DNA of 64,000 bases from Hedera helix (taxonomy: Eukaryota; Streptophyta; Magnoliopsida; Apiales; Araliaceae). The notes beneath the pieces are model-generated. The model ran no database searches. It saw nothing but the letters and a program-made list of their open reading frames with translations, and had not been told where the DNA came from. The stretch covers positions 13,716,098 to 13,780,097 of the forward strand of contig OX359266.1 of the NCBI GenBank assembly GCA_947179155.2, given 5' to 3'. Position numbers and translations under genes: made by a program. Positions within the stretch are counted from its first letter, which is position 1. Each line of letters starts with the position of its first letter. Positions 47,243-58,017 of the stretch are shown in pieces.

Positions 47243-48211
47243 ATGACAATCAGTCAGAATCTAGAGGAGGAAGAAGAGTTCTCCTTGACCAGTGAATTGA
47301 AGGATGTTATTGCCACACTAAATGATTCTCCAAATGCAGGTAACGTTCCTTATATTGATCTGCCAGTTCCTAACGAAAAATCTTTACCATCTATTTTGCA
47401 GTCACCTACTCCAGAATTGAAGCATCTTCCTGATCATCTCAAGTATGTTTTTCTTGGAGAAGAAAAGACATCGCCAGTGATCATCTCCAATAAACTTAGT
47501 CCATCACAAGAAGAACAACTCGTACGAGTTCTAAAGGAGCATAAGAAGGCCATTGGTTGGATAATTGCGGATATCAAGGGTATAAGTCCGTCAACATGCA
47601 TGCATCGTATCTTACTTGACGAAGGAGCAAAACCCACCCGTCAACCGCAAAGAAGACTAAATCCACCCATGATGGATGTTGTGAAAAAAGAGATTCAAAA
47701 GCTTCTTGAAGTTGGCATGATTTACCCTATTTCGGATAGCAGTTGGGTTAGCCCAATTCAAGTAGTTCCTAAAAAGACGGGCATAACTGTGGTCAAAAAT
47801 CAGAATGATGAGTTAATTCCCACCCGTGTTCAAAATGGGTGCCAGGTTTGTATAGATTATAGAAAATTAAATGTTGTAACCCGAAAAGACCACTTCCCTT
47901 TACCTTTTATTGATCAAATGCTTGAACGATTAGCTGGTCATTCTTATTATTGTTTTCTTGATGGTTATTCAGGTTATTTCCAAATTGCTCCGGAGGATAA
48001 GAAAAAGACGACGTTCACATGCCCATTTGGGACTTTTGTATATCGTCGTATGCCGTTTGGACTTTGCAACGCCCCCACTACTTTCCAAAGGTGTATGGTT
48101 AGTATATTTTCCGATTATATTGAGCATATCATGGAAGTTTTTATGGACGATTTTACAATTCATGGGGACTCTTTTGATAATTGTTTGCACAACCTTACAC
48201 TTGTTCTTTAA
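47243..48211 (+). pseudogene. E reverse transcriptase
   Basis: Pre-RT linker, then PISDSSWVSPIQVVPKKTGI, VCIDYRKLNVVTRKDHFPLP, YCFLDGYSGYFQIAPEDKKK (catalytic Asp in FLDGY), FGTFVYRRMPFGLCNAPTTF and EVFMDDFTIHGDSFDNCL (FMDD active site). These are Athila signatures. The frame stops at TAA 48209-48211 and resumes shifted. Confidence 0.92.
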
Positions 48212-48705
48212 AGATGCATAAACACTAATCTTGTACTAAATTCTGAAAAATGTGATCATTTCATGGTTGAACAAGGTATAGTTTTGGGTCATGTTGTTTC
48301 ATCTAAGGAAATTGAAGTAGATAAAGCAAAAATTAATATTATTCAGTCTCTACCTTATCCCACTAGTGTGCGGGAAGTGCGTTCTTTTCTTGGACATGCA
48401 AGATTTTACCGGAGATTCATAAAGGATTTTTCCATGATAGCATCACCCCTATGCAAACTGCTACAAAAGGATGCAGATTTCAATTTCGACAAGGAGTGTA
48501 AGACAGCGTTTGATAAGTTGAAGGAATTGTTGACCTCTACTCCAATTATTCAACCTCCAAATTGGGCCATACCTTTCGAGATTATGTGCGACGCAAGTGA
48601 TTATGCAGTAGGAGCTGTTTTGGGTCAAAAAGTTGGGAAAGCATCTCATGCTATTTATTATGCCTCGAGGACTTTAAACGATGCACAGAGAAATTATTCG
48701 ACCAC
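48212..48705 (+). pseudogene. E RT thumb and RNase H, first part
   Basis: NLVLNSEKCDHFMVEQGIVL, VREVRSFLGHARFYRRFIKD, IASPLCKLLQKDADFNFDKE, then RNase H-like IPFEIMCDASDYAVGAVLGQ and IYYASRTLNDAQRNYSTT, where solo LTR I interrupts. The frame resumes at 52541 as TTEKELLAVVFALEKFRSYL. Confidence 0.9.
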
Positions 48706-49037
48706 TGTAATATCCCAAATATTTTCCAAAGTGATCTAACAAGATCTAAGCAAGGTTGTCAATTCAAAACCTAAGATCGATTGCTCAAGCATACCTTGAG
48801 TTATCTTAAAGAATATATACGACTCGAAACTACGATCGTATACAACAAAGAGGTTAAACTGTTTAACCTAAACTATATGTTATGTGTGTAGCAAAGCTTC
48901 AATTGAGCTTTTAAATGAGTTATGTGAATTATCTATGTGTAGGATTTTGTGTTTTGGTTCAAGTAGTTAACCTTAACACTTATTAAAAATCAGAAGTCAA
49001 TTTAGGACAAAAACCTAAATTGGGAAAAAAGTTAAAA

Positions 49038-49070
49038 CCTAAACCCTAAACCCTAGGGTCTAAACCCTAG
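49038..49070 (+). repeat. Telobox cluster in solo LTR I
   Basis: cctaaaccctaaaccctag followed by ggtctaaaccctag: three AAACCCTA motifs, the plant telomere-repeat unit, within 33 bp. Confidence 0.85.
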
Positions 49071-50062
49071 AAAATAACCTAGGCCCTTGAGCAAAATGTG
49101 AAGGTTAAATTGACATTCTGTTTCAAGATTCAACCTTCCCATGATTTGAAAACACGTAACAGTCAATAAAAGTTTTTCTCGAAAAACGTGCACAAGCACT
49201 ATTCACGAGGTGACGTTTTTCATTCGTTTGACTGTTTCTTTCATCTGTAGGACTTCTTGTATTTCACGATATAGTGTTAATATGAGGTTTAGATGTCAGG
49301 GAATCAATAAAATTTTCTGGAGAAAAAGACAAAAATGTCACGATTTACGAGAAAACATTTGTCGTCTTTTTGACTTTTCTTTTCGATATTTTGATATATC
49401 GTATTACACGAAATAGCATTTATATGAAGTATAGATATTAATTAGCCAATAAAAGTTTTACTCGAAAAGCGTGTAAAACACTATTCATTTGGAAATTTTT
49501 CTTCCGAATTTTTAAAATTCACATTCCTGAATAGCATTTTTATTGACAGTAGATGCATTTTGACCAATAAAATTTTTACCCAAAATAATTTATGGAGATT
49601 ACTATTCATGTATACGGGATGAATACGTAGCGAATACGGAAGGAATACGAGAATAATAACAGTATATTGTAATGTATAATACGAGGATTATACGAAAGAT
49701 TATACGAGATTAATACGAGAATAATACGAGGTATCATACCAGTAGAATACGAATATTATACGATGTATTATACGGAAGAAATACGTATAAATACTAATGT
49801 ATTATACTATTTAATTAATTAGTTGAAATCAAACTAGGTTATGTGTAACTAAGTTAGTGTAACTAAACTAGGGAGAACTAGCACGATTACACTAACTGAA
49901 AAAGAACTAGCACAATTTGTTTTGAACTAAATCCAAGTGAAAATGAATGGACCAATAAGAAGAAGGGTGATGTAAGCGATGATGCAAGCGCTAGGGAGAA
50001 AAGACTAAAAGGCCCTTGGTCTTTTAAACTAATGACCAAACTACCCCGACCCTTGGTTTTCC

Positions 50063-50070
50063 TATAAATA
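50063..50070 (+). promoter_or_regulatory. TATA box of solo LTR I
   Basis: TATAAATA in the same context as in LTRs G and C, followed within about 60 bp by a gagagag-rich leader. Confidence 0.55.
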
Positions 50071-50235
50071 GAAGGCTTAAGTTCATTAGTTCTTTACCAT
50101 TTTTGAAAGCTAAAGAGCAAATATAGAGAGAGTTCTTGTGAGACAAGAATCGATTGCAAAGAAATAGTTAAAGCTTGCAATAATAAAAGGTACGATTCTT
50201 AATCGTTATTATGCTTAAAGTTTTATTTTATCGAT

Positions 50236-50605
50236 GAGGCTCAAGAACATAAGTCGTAGCCATGTACGATTTTTCGTTCTCCGTGTTCCTTATGACTTGA
50301 GCAAGTCGTTGTTATGTCAAATTTCATTTCATAGTTTAAAGTTCAAGAACATACGTCGTATCCATGTACGGTTTATCCGTTCTCCGTGTTCTTCGTATGT
50401 TCTGGAGTATTATTATAAATTGTTATAATTAAGTAAACAAGTCGTTATAATGACCAATTTTTGTCAATTATAAAGTGTTATAATCACATATGTAAGCAGT
50501 TATAATGCTCAAATTATTTCAAGTATAAAATCCAAAAGCTCAAGAACATAAGTCGTTACCATGTACGATTTTTCGTTCTTCGTGTTCTTCGTGTGTTCTT
50601 GAGCA
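50236..50605 (+). repeat. Triplicated hairpin unit in solo LTR I
   Basis: Three copies of a roughly 60-bp unit (starts near 50241, 50342 and 50539) read caagaacataagtcgt, ccatgtacgatttttcgttc, then ccgtgttc or tcgtgttc. Copies 1 and 3 begin CTCAAGAACATAAG and end with the near complement of that sequence (e.g. CTTATGACTTGAG), so each unit can fold back on itself. Confidence 0.75.
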
Positions 50606-50740
50606 AAAGTCATAATTTCTACATAAGTAGGTTTATGATTTGGTAATTTAGTGTTATGGGATGATGAAACATGATGGCCTTGCTAAATAATGCTTGTGGC
50701 ATCAAGTTTTAGTAGTCGAAACGAAGAACGATGAAACTTT

Positions 50741-50796
50741 GTTCTTCGTGTTCTTCGTGTTCTTCGTGTTCTTCGATTCGTTCTTCGTGTTCTTGA
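50741..50796 (+). repeat. (TTCTTCGTG)n minisatellite
   Basis: The 9-bp unit ttcttcgtg repeats about four times, then ttcttcgattcg and another ttcttcgtg. It extends the end of the neighbouring hairpin units. Confidence 0.85.
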
Positions 50797-52540
50797 GAAA
50801 AAGTCATGAAATATTATATAAGTAGGTTTATGATTTTGTTATTTTTATGTTATGAAGTGATACGAAGTGTTAGAACATGTTATCTTAGCAAATTAATGCT
50901 TGAGGTATCATGTTTTACCAATCGGATCAAAGAAAGTTAAGTCTAATATACTAGCAGAATATTTTTGGTAATTTCCGAAAATTTAATCTCTGAATATGCC
51001 TTAGTAACCTAAATGAAAGTTGTAGATCATGAAATTCTAAGCAATTTAGACTCAAGAATCACTCAAAAATGTTTTTGTATGACAAAGTTATGGCTGTCAC
51101 TGTAAAAGAGGTTAGAATTATGAATCAGTTTTAGATCAGTCCCATTAATGGGAAATATGTGTAAATCAGTAAGGAATCTCGAACTTTGGTCTGAATGAAA
51201 GTTGTAGATACGGAAGTTACGAACGCGTGAAATTTTGAACGACTCAAAAATGTTTTAAAACGAAGAAGTTGTGGCCGTTTGATCGAGCCGGGGTCTAGCA
51301 GCCTTACATGCTGCCTATTTTTTAAAAGTGGCTTAAAAATGAGTTTTTGAGTTTGCCACTTAACGACATGATTCCACCAATGAAAATAGTCTAGTTAAGT
51401 TATTCTAAGACTTATTCAAAAGGAAAATTTGATAAACTAACGTTCGGGGTCGCGTAACCCTTTTTGTAGGCGTTTAACGATTTCTCGGGAAACCCTAACA
51501 TGGTTTCAAGGCAAGTTCTAAACCCTTATGTTTTATTTTTTATGTAATAGATGTTATGTGAAGTCTTTAACTAATAGTTGCAAGCCTTCTAAATGTTATG
51601 TTTTATGTTTACGATTTACGAACATGATTTATACACTTTGTGTGTCAATGTGATATAAATTGTTGGAACGTGAGTTATATGTGATATTAAATGGAGAATT
51701 ATGTTCAGTCAATGCATGTTAAAGTTTATATGAAAGCATAAACTGCGTATGTGCTGTATGTTAGACTTGCTGAGCCGTCGTGCTCATTCTTGCGAATAAA
51801 ACCTTATTTGCAGATTAAAGATGAACGTTAAGAAGATCATGAACTTAAAGATGCAGCATAGATTAGGTTTTCATGTAAATTGATTGTATTTGTATATGTC
51901 ATAATGACTGTTGTAATACGAACAAACAAACATGTAACCGAATATTGAATGAATGATATAAATAATTATCATCAGAATGTTGTTATGTCTTTATTTTGAT
52001 ATAACCTAGAATTGTTAAAATTTAACATAGTATTGATAATGATCTATTTATCTGGATGAGGATCGGTAAATAACTTGTGAGTGCTGTACATCTGAGACAG
52101 AACTAAGCGATGTTGACTGGTCAAATCCATCGTTAAGGTTCCTCGGACCCAGGTATAACTCGTTATTACTATTCTGAATACCATATAAGTAGGATTATTG
52201 ATATGAAGAGATATCTTTGTATATTGATACTTGTAGTACGAATGAGACCGTTACAAGTGGACGTATATAGAATATTTAAATCCTAAGGTTAAAATTAAAC
52301 CGTTATATATGGTTTTATCCATTTATACGGATGAAATACAAGTTGATACTTGTATACTTATGAGACTGAGATCAAGTTAAGATCCAGGGACAACGTTAAG
52401 AGAAATTTTTAATGTATAGTCTAAAATAAGACTAATTTAACCAATATGATTATGGGATCATTGGTTAAGTCAATAGATGTAGGAAATTAACGCACAAGGT
52501 CCGCCGCATCGAAAGCGCGGGGATTTTTGGGGGCGTTACA

Positions 52541-52930
52541 ACCACTGAGAAAGAACTCTTAGCTGTTGTTTTTGCTTTAGAAAAATTTCGATCGTATCTG
52601 CTTGGTACTAAAGTTATTGTTTATTCTAATCATGCAGCTCTTCGTTATTTGATGATAAAGAAAGAGGCAAAACCAAGGTTGATAAGATGGATACTTCTCT
52701 TAAGTGAATTCGATTTAGAGATCAAGGACAAAAAAGGGACAGAAAATAGTTTTGCAGATCACTTAAGTCGTTTAGCGAATGTGCAAGATGAGCTTCCTCT
52801 ACAAGAGACGTTTCCTGATGAACAATTGTTCTCTGCAATAAGAAATCACCTTGGTATGCAAATATTGTCAATTATTTGGTTACTAACATTTTGCCTTCTA
52901 ATTTGTCTAAAGCTCAAAGGGATAAAATAA
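52541..52930 (+). pseudogene. E RNase H, second part
   Basis: TTEKELLAVVFALEKFRSYL, then KEAKPRLIRWILLLSEFDLE, KDKKGTENSFADHLSRLAN. Completes the Ty3-type RNase H. The frame then shifts before the integrase. Confidence 0.88.
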
Positions 52931-54143
52931 AAAGTGAAGCAAAGTACTACGTGTGGGATGATCCCTACTTATGGAAACATTGTGCGGACCAAGTAATTAG
53001 AAGGTGCATCCCTGAAACTGAAATTGATCATATTCTCACTTTTTGTCATTCATATGCTTATGGAGGTCACTTTGGATTTAAGAAGATAGCAAGAAAAGTG
53101 CTTGACCGTGGGTTTTATTGGTCATTTCTATTCCAAGATTCATATTTGTTCTGCAAGTTGTGTTGCAATTGTCAAAAGACAGGTAATATATCCCAACAAA
53201 ATGCAATGTTGCAAACCCCCATACTATTTTATGAAATCTTTGGTGTTTGGGGTATTGATTTTATGTGACCATTTCCTGTGTCGTTCGGTAATGTTTATAT
53301 TTTACTTACTGTCGATTATGTTTCAAAATGGGTGGAAGCCAAGGCCACAAGGACTAACGATTCTAAAGTTGTTGCAGATTTTCTCTGTACTAACATATTT
53401 TCCAGATTTGGAGTTCCTAAAGCTCTAATAAGTGATCGAGGCACTCATTTTTGCAATCGAACTATGGAAGCTTTGTTGAAAAAATACCATGTCACTCATA
53501 AGGTGTCGACTGCATACCATCCGCAAACTAATGGACAAGCAGAAGTGTCGAATAGAGAGATCAAGTCCATTCTCGAAAAGACAGTAAATCTGAGCAGAAA
53601 AGATTGGAGTTGGCGATTGGATGATGCTTTATGGGCGTATAGGACGGCTTATAAAACGCCTATTGGTATGTCACAGTACAGATTAGTATTTGGGAAACCA
53701 TGTCACTTACCTGTGGAGCTAGAACACAAAGCTTATTAAGCTATTTAAGAGTTTCAATATGAAGATGAGTGAAAGTGGAGAGCATAGGAAGTTGCAAATA
53801 CAAGAGTTGGAGGAAATTCGCAATGATGCTTATGAAAATGCAAGAATTTACAAGGAGAAAACAAAGACTTTTCATGACAAGATGGTCTCTAGGAAAGAAT
53901 TCAAGATTGGCGAACAAGTCCTTTTATACCAATAACTTCGGCTGTTTCCAGGTAAGTTACGTTCTCGTTGGATTGGGCCTTTTGTTGTTACTAATGTTTT
54001 CTCTTATGGGGGGCAATTGAAATTCAAAGTTTAGAAAATGCAAAAGTACTCAAAGTGAATGACCATAGACTCAAGCATTTTCATGAGAATTTTCAAAAAG
54101 AAGACGCGACTAATTTGGACCTTAAGGAGCCAATTTCTACCAC
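52876..54143 (+). pseudogene. E integrase
   Basis: Linker IKSEAKYYVWDDPYLWKHCA, zinc module with HSYAYGGHFGFKKIARKV and CKLCCNCQKTGN (HHCC), first catalytic Asp in GIDFM then a TGA at 53266-53268, VDYVSKWVEAKA, SDRGTHFCNRTMEALLKKYH (second Asp) and AYHPQTNGQAEVSNREIK (Glu). WRLDDALWAYRTAYKTPIGM and CHLPVELEHKAY are Athila wording. A shifted tail (SRKEFKIGEQVLLYQ-like, then NDHRLKHFHENFQKEDA-like) ends near 54143. Confidence 0.9.
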
Positions 54144-55534
54144 TTGAAAAGGGAAGCACGCTGTCGAGCCAACGACGATAAACAAAGGCGATGCTTGGGA
54201 GGCAACCCAAGAAATCAGATTTGCATTTCTTTCTCTTTTTCTTTTTATAGTTATTTGTGCCTTTTTCTTTGCATTATAGTTTACATTGGGGACAATGTAA
54301 ATTTTAAGTGTGGGGGAAGGGATTTAGGATATTTATTTTATTTTTAGGAAATTCTAAAAATTTGTCTTTGTTTTATTTTTAAGGAATTTTAAAAATTTTG
54401 AAATTTTGAATTTTGTGGGTAAATTCACTGCAAACCCTCACGAGACAAAACTCGTCCACTTGGGGTTTAAAGGCTTGTTGCACATGCTAAGTGTAACCGT
54501 GTTTCCTACGAAAATGGGGTAATTTATTTATTTTTTATTTTATTTTTAGGATGAGTCACTTGAGCAATGAGTTAATTGAATTTTAAATTTTTAGCCAATG
54601 ATAAAATCTTGATTTTTGTTTTAATAACTCTTGGAAAAATGATAAATTTTTGCTTAGTCTGAATTTTGACTTTTTATTGATAATTACTTTGTTTGAGATT
54701 TTTTAACTTTTTATGCACTTATATCCATTTGTTTGAACTAGTTTTAATAAAGAGAAAGTTTATATGGTTAAATGCTTATGAAAGATATTTTTGAGCTGTA
54801 TATCTTATTTGATTATTATTTGAAGTGAAATATAAGGCAAAATATAATTTGGAGGAGATGATTTAGGTAATTTTTATAGGATTGTTAAAAGGAAAAAATC
54901 TTGTGGTAGGTTGAGATGGAGTGTAAAACGCACACACTCATAAACACATGAAAAAGCGTGATGGAGCGTAAAACGCACTCGCTGGTGAGATGGAGCATAA
55001 GATGGACTCACCGTGAAAGAAAAAAAATGAAAAAAGAAAAAAGAAGAAGAAAAAAAAATGGGATGGAGCATAAAATGCACCCATTAAAAGAAAAAAAAAT
55101 GAAAAAAAAATTGAAAAAAAATGAATATTAATAATCCTAGTGTATATAATTATTTGAAACCTTTTGATCTTCTGATTATATTTACCTTTATGAGCTGAGA
55201 GTGATGTGAAAAATAAATATATTGAGTTTTATTATATATCTTTTATAAGGTAATTAATGACCGAAACTTATCTGAATTTTGATTAGTTTGATACATTTGG
55301 ATTCACACACACACAAAAGGTCTTGAATAGAGTAAGATTAATAAATATGTTAAAATTTTGATCTTTGCATATTTTGAATTTTTTTTTGAGTTATCATATA
55401 AAAATCTTTGAGGCTGGTGTTGAAATTTATATTGATCTGTTGCTCAAGTAAGTTGTTTGGTTATTAGTTTTAATTTTATAGTTTTTGTTCTTGTTTTGCC
55501 CGAGGACGAGCAAAAAGCTAAGTGTGGGGGTATT
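54144..55534 (+). other. E 3' noncoding region with hairpin array and PPT
   Basis: No coding frame. It holds the Athila-typical block ending ttgggaggcaacccaag (54196-54212), a T-rich region, the hairpin repeats at 54905-55085, and the polypurine tract agtgtgggggtatt (55521-55534) at the LTR edge. It is collinear with 30083-28707 of D, so this long region is retained even in the non-autonomous element. Confidence 0.82.
54905..55085. repeat. Four hairpin-type repeats in E
   Basis: Units: gagatggagtgtaaaacgca, gatggagcgtaaaacgcact, gatggagcataagatggact and gatggagcataaaatgcacc. Three keep a small palindrome (GCGT-AAA-ACGC or GCAT-AAA-ATGC) and one has partly lost it. Confidence 0.8.
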
Positions 55535-57119
55535 TGATAGGGTTAAATTATATGCTATTTTTATTCCCTAATACTTAATTTTTATATTTATTGTATGCTT
55601 AAATGTTTAATTATTTAGCTTATTTTGGTTTTAATAGGTTTTATAGGATTTTAGTTAATTTAGGTAATTTTATATTTCTTTTTATTTATGTGTTTGTATT
55701 TATTTTTAGTGTTTTAGGTGTTTTATTTATTATTATGTGTTTTTGGGATTTTTAATATTTTTATATTATTTTTATTTATTTTATTTTGTAGGAAAATAAG
55801 CTTTGAGGGCATATCTGTAAAATCTGTAAAAATCGGATGGCAAAAATGTAATTTAGCACGGCTGAGTGGCAAAATGGTAATTAAGCTGAAGTTGGCCGCG
55901 CGGGGGTATTACCGTAATTTCCGAAAACTCGTGGTCGCGCATTGCGCGCGTAAAGAAGGAGTAAGGAGCGACGATGTCGTTTGTCCAGAAGACGGAAGAA
56001 GAAGGGCCGCGCAATGCGCGGTCGAGCAGCAGACTGAGGAAAACGAAGAAAACGAAGTCGTTTCGGCATATGAAGGAACCGCGCAATGGGCGGGAGGCGG
56101 TGACCGGGTACTGTAGCGGAGGGCGTGTTTGGCTTGCGCGTTAATTCCAGAAACGAGATTATTCGCGAATTTTGCTACTTTTTGTTTCCAAATTGGATTT
56201 TAATTCCAACTAGGGTTAGGATAATAATTATTTTTCTTTTTCTTTTATTTTTATTTGTATTTTAATCCTATTAGGGTTTGGAAAGTGTACTTCCTACTAG
56301 GGTTAGGAGGATTTTGGAGTCTATAAATAAAGGGCTTGACATATAATGTAATACACAACTCTCATTAGAATAAAAATTCTCTCTTCTATTATTTAGTGTT
56401 CTCTATTATTATGAGTAGTTAACATATTTTTCTTGGTTTAAGTGATTGAAGTCATCAAGATTTATACACTGTGAGATCTAATTTATTTTAATTGTTCAAT
56501 TTATATTTTGATTATTGAATATTCTTCTATGCTTAATTTTATGATTAATTTGTTTAATTGCTAGGAGCGCTACTAGTTTATTATTCATATTAATCTACTG
56601 CTATTTTTGAAGCAACTAAGTTTAATAATTGTTTTGCAGATCAAAAGATTATTTTATCTTAGGAAGAATATTCATCTAAATTAAATGCAAACAAGTGGCT
56701 TGTGTTGTTTAATTCAACGATCTCTCTAATTCTTTATGCTGCTATTAAATTAAATCTATAGCAAGTGCCGGAGGTTGTTTATTAGTAAGGGTATTTAGAC
56801 CAAGTGGCTCTACTTATCTAAAATTAAGGAGATAGGAGAAAATTATTCCACCTGCGAGTATTTCTTTCTACGGTGAATCTTCAAAATATTAATTGATTTA
56901 TTTTTGCATAAGTGATCAGTTATAAATTCTTGATGGTGGATATTAACTTAAACCAAGGCTTTTTCTTCTTATTTATTTCTTGCATATTTATTTTAGTTAA
57001 TTTTATTTAAATTATTTCTTTAATTAACCCCCCCCCCCCCCCAATTTTTGTTTGTAAAAACATAAAATTAAATTAATCATTCTATGTGGGATCGACTCTT
57101 GCTTACGCTACTACATATT
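55535..57119 (+). repeat. 3' LTR of E (end shortened)
   Basis: Collinear with 43232-44843. TATAAATA at 56322-56329; CpG-rich module at about 55890-56140; 15-C run at 57028-57042. It matches the 5' LTR up to ctactacatatt and then continues as cacaccaaaagtc, which reads as element A protein on the minus strand. Confidence 0.85.
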
Positions 57120-58017
57120 CACACCAAAAGTCAACAATTCATTTATAATTTTCTCAATTTTTGCTTTCTGCACATAAAGATACCTATATGGTCTCAAGTT
57201 AACTGGTTGACTACCCTCATTTAGATTTATGTGATGATTTTGAGACCTATTCGGTGGTAATGATTTTGGTTCCTAAAATACCTCAAAGAAATTTTGCAGC
57301 ACATTTACTAACTGTCTAGCTTGCTCTCCTTGCACTTTAATACCCCTATCCAAATCCCTTTCCCCATTAGTATCCTCAATTGCCTTAGTCTGAGACATTC
57401 CAAAAAGGTAACCAAAGTACCCCATGGGTGTCTGTATTTAGGGTTCTTTTAAACTCCCTAGAAGACATCAACTGAACTGTGGGTGCTACCATGTCAAATT
57501 CTCCTTGAAGCACTATAATCTTGTCTCCATTTGTAGAAGATAACTTTAACTTATCAAAATCAAAAGTTACAGGATTGAAATTCTTGAGCCATTGCACCCC
57601 CAAAACATCATCAACACTCATAAAGGTAAAATTCTAAAATCAGTATTGAATTCTTCTCCCTGAATTGTCCATGAGAATCCTAAACATTCTCGTATACTAG
57701 TAACTTTAAAACCATATGTAACTGATACAGAAATAAGTTTGGTCTCCTTAAAAACAGCCTTAACTCTCATAGCTACAAGGGGATCCAAAAAATTATTGGT
57801 GCTTCCACTGTCAATCAGAATCCTTAGCAATTTTCCATCTGTCATGCCCACTATCCTTATGGTATTGTTAACACTATGTCCATACGGTGCATGTAGTGTG
57901 ATATGGGCTTCCTGCTGTTGCTCACACATATTCTCTTCTGCTGGTACTTCATTATCATCACATTCCTCAATGTCACTAACACCTTCACAATTTTCAAAAG
58001 GCAACATCATAAATAAC
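57120..58017 (-). pseudogene. A aspartic protease and pre-RT linker
   Basis: Minus strand: acidic linker, then LRILIDSGSTNNFLDPLVAM (DSG active site of a retroviral-type protease), FNTDFRILPL, and after a shift SVDDVLGVQWLKNFNPVTFD and IIVLQGEFD. The pre-RT segment ends VNLRPYRYLYVQKAKIEKII then NELLTFGV at the junction with E. The continuing RT is at 41842-41411. Confidence 0.88.

Larger units (their letters stand above)
48706..52540 (+). mobile_element. Solo LTR I, Tekay/Del-like
   Basis: 3835 bp from TGTAATATCCC to GGGGGCGTTACA with a perfect TSD accac (48701-48705 and 52541-52545) inside the RNase H codons of E. No internal region is present. TATAAATA lies at 50063-50070, followed by a gagagagttcttgtgaga leader. 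It carries teloboxes, ATACGAG-type short repeats (49610-49790) and a triplicated hairpin unit. Near the end (about 51770) is cttgctgagccgtcgtgctc, resembling gcttgctgaacaagct-type wording in LTRs G and C. Confidence 0.9.
43232..57119 (+). mobile_element. Element E: Athila (Ty3), near full length
   Basis: Plus-strand order: LTR, PBS, gag, protease, RT, RNase H (split by solo LTR I), integrase, long 3' noncoding region, purine tract, LTR. RT and gag wording, PBS and the CX2CX4HX4C knuckle fit the Athila clade. Frameshifts and stops split the polyprotein into pieces. The right LTR is shortened at its 3' end and joins element A directly, so no matching TSD is found (left flank ttatt). Confidence 0.88.

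Noticed and set aside
57120..57126. acacca as the true 3' end of the E LTR
   Set aside because: These bases are also needed by the element A reading frame, and the preceding LTR sequence is missing, so the resemblance to the LTR terminus is more likely chance at a microhomology joint.
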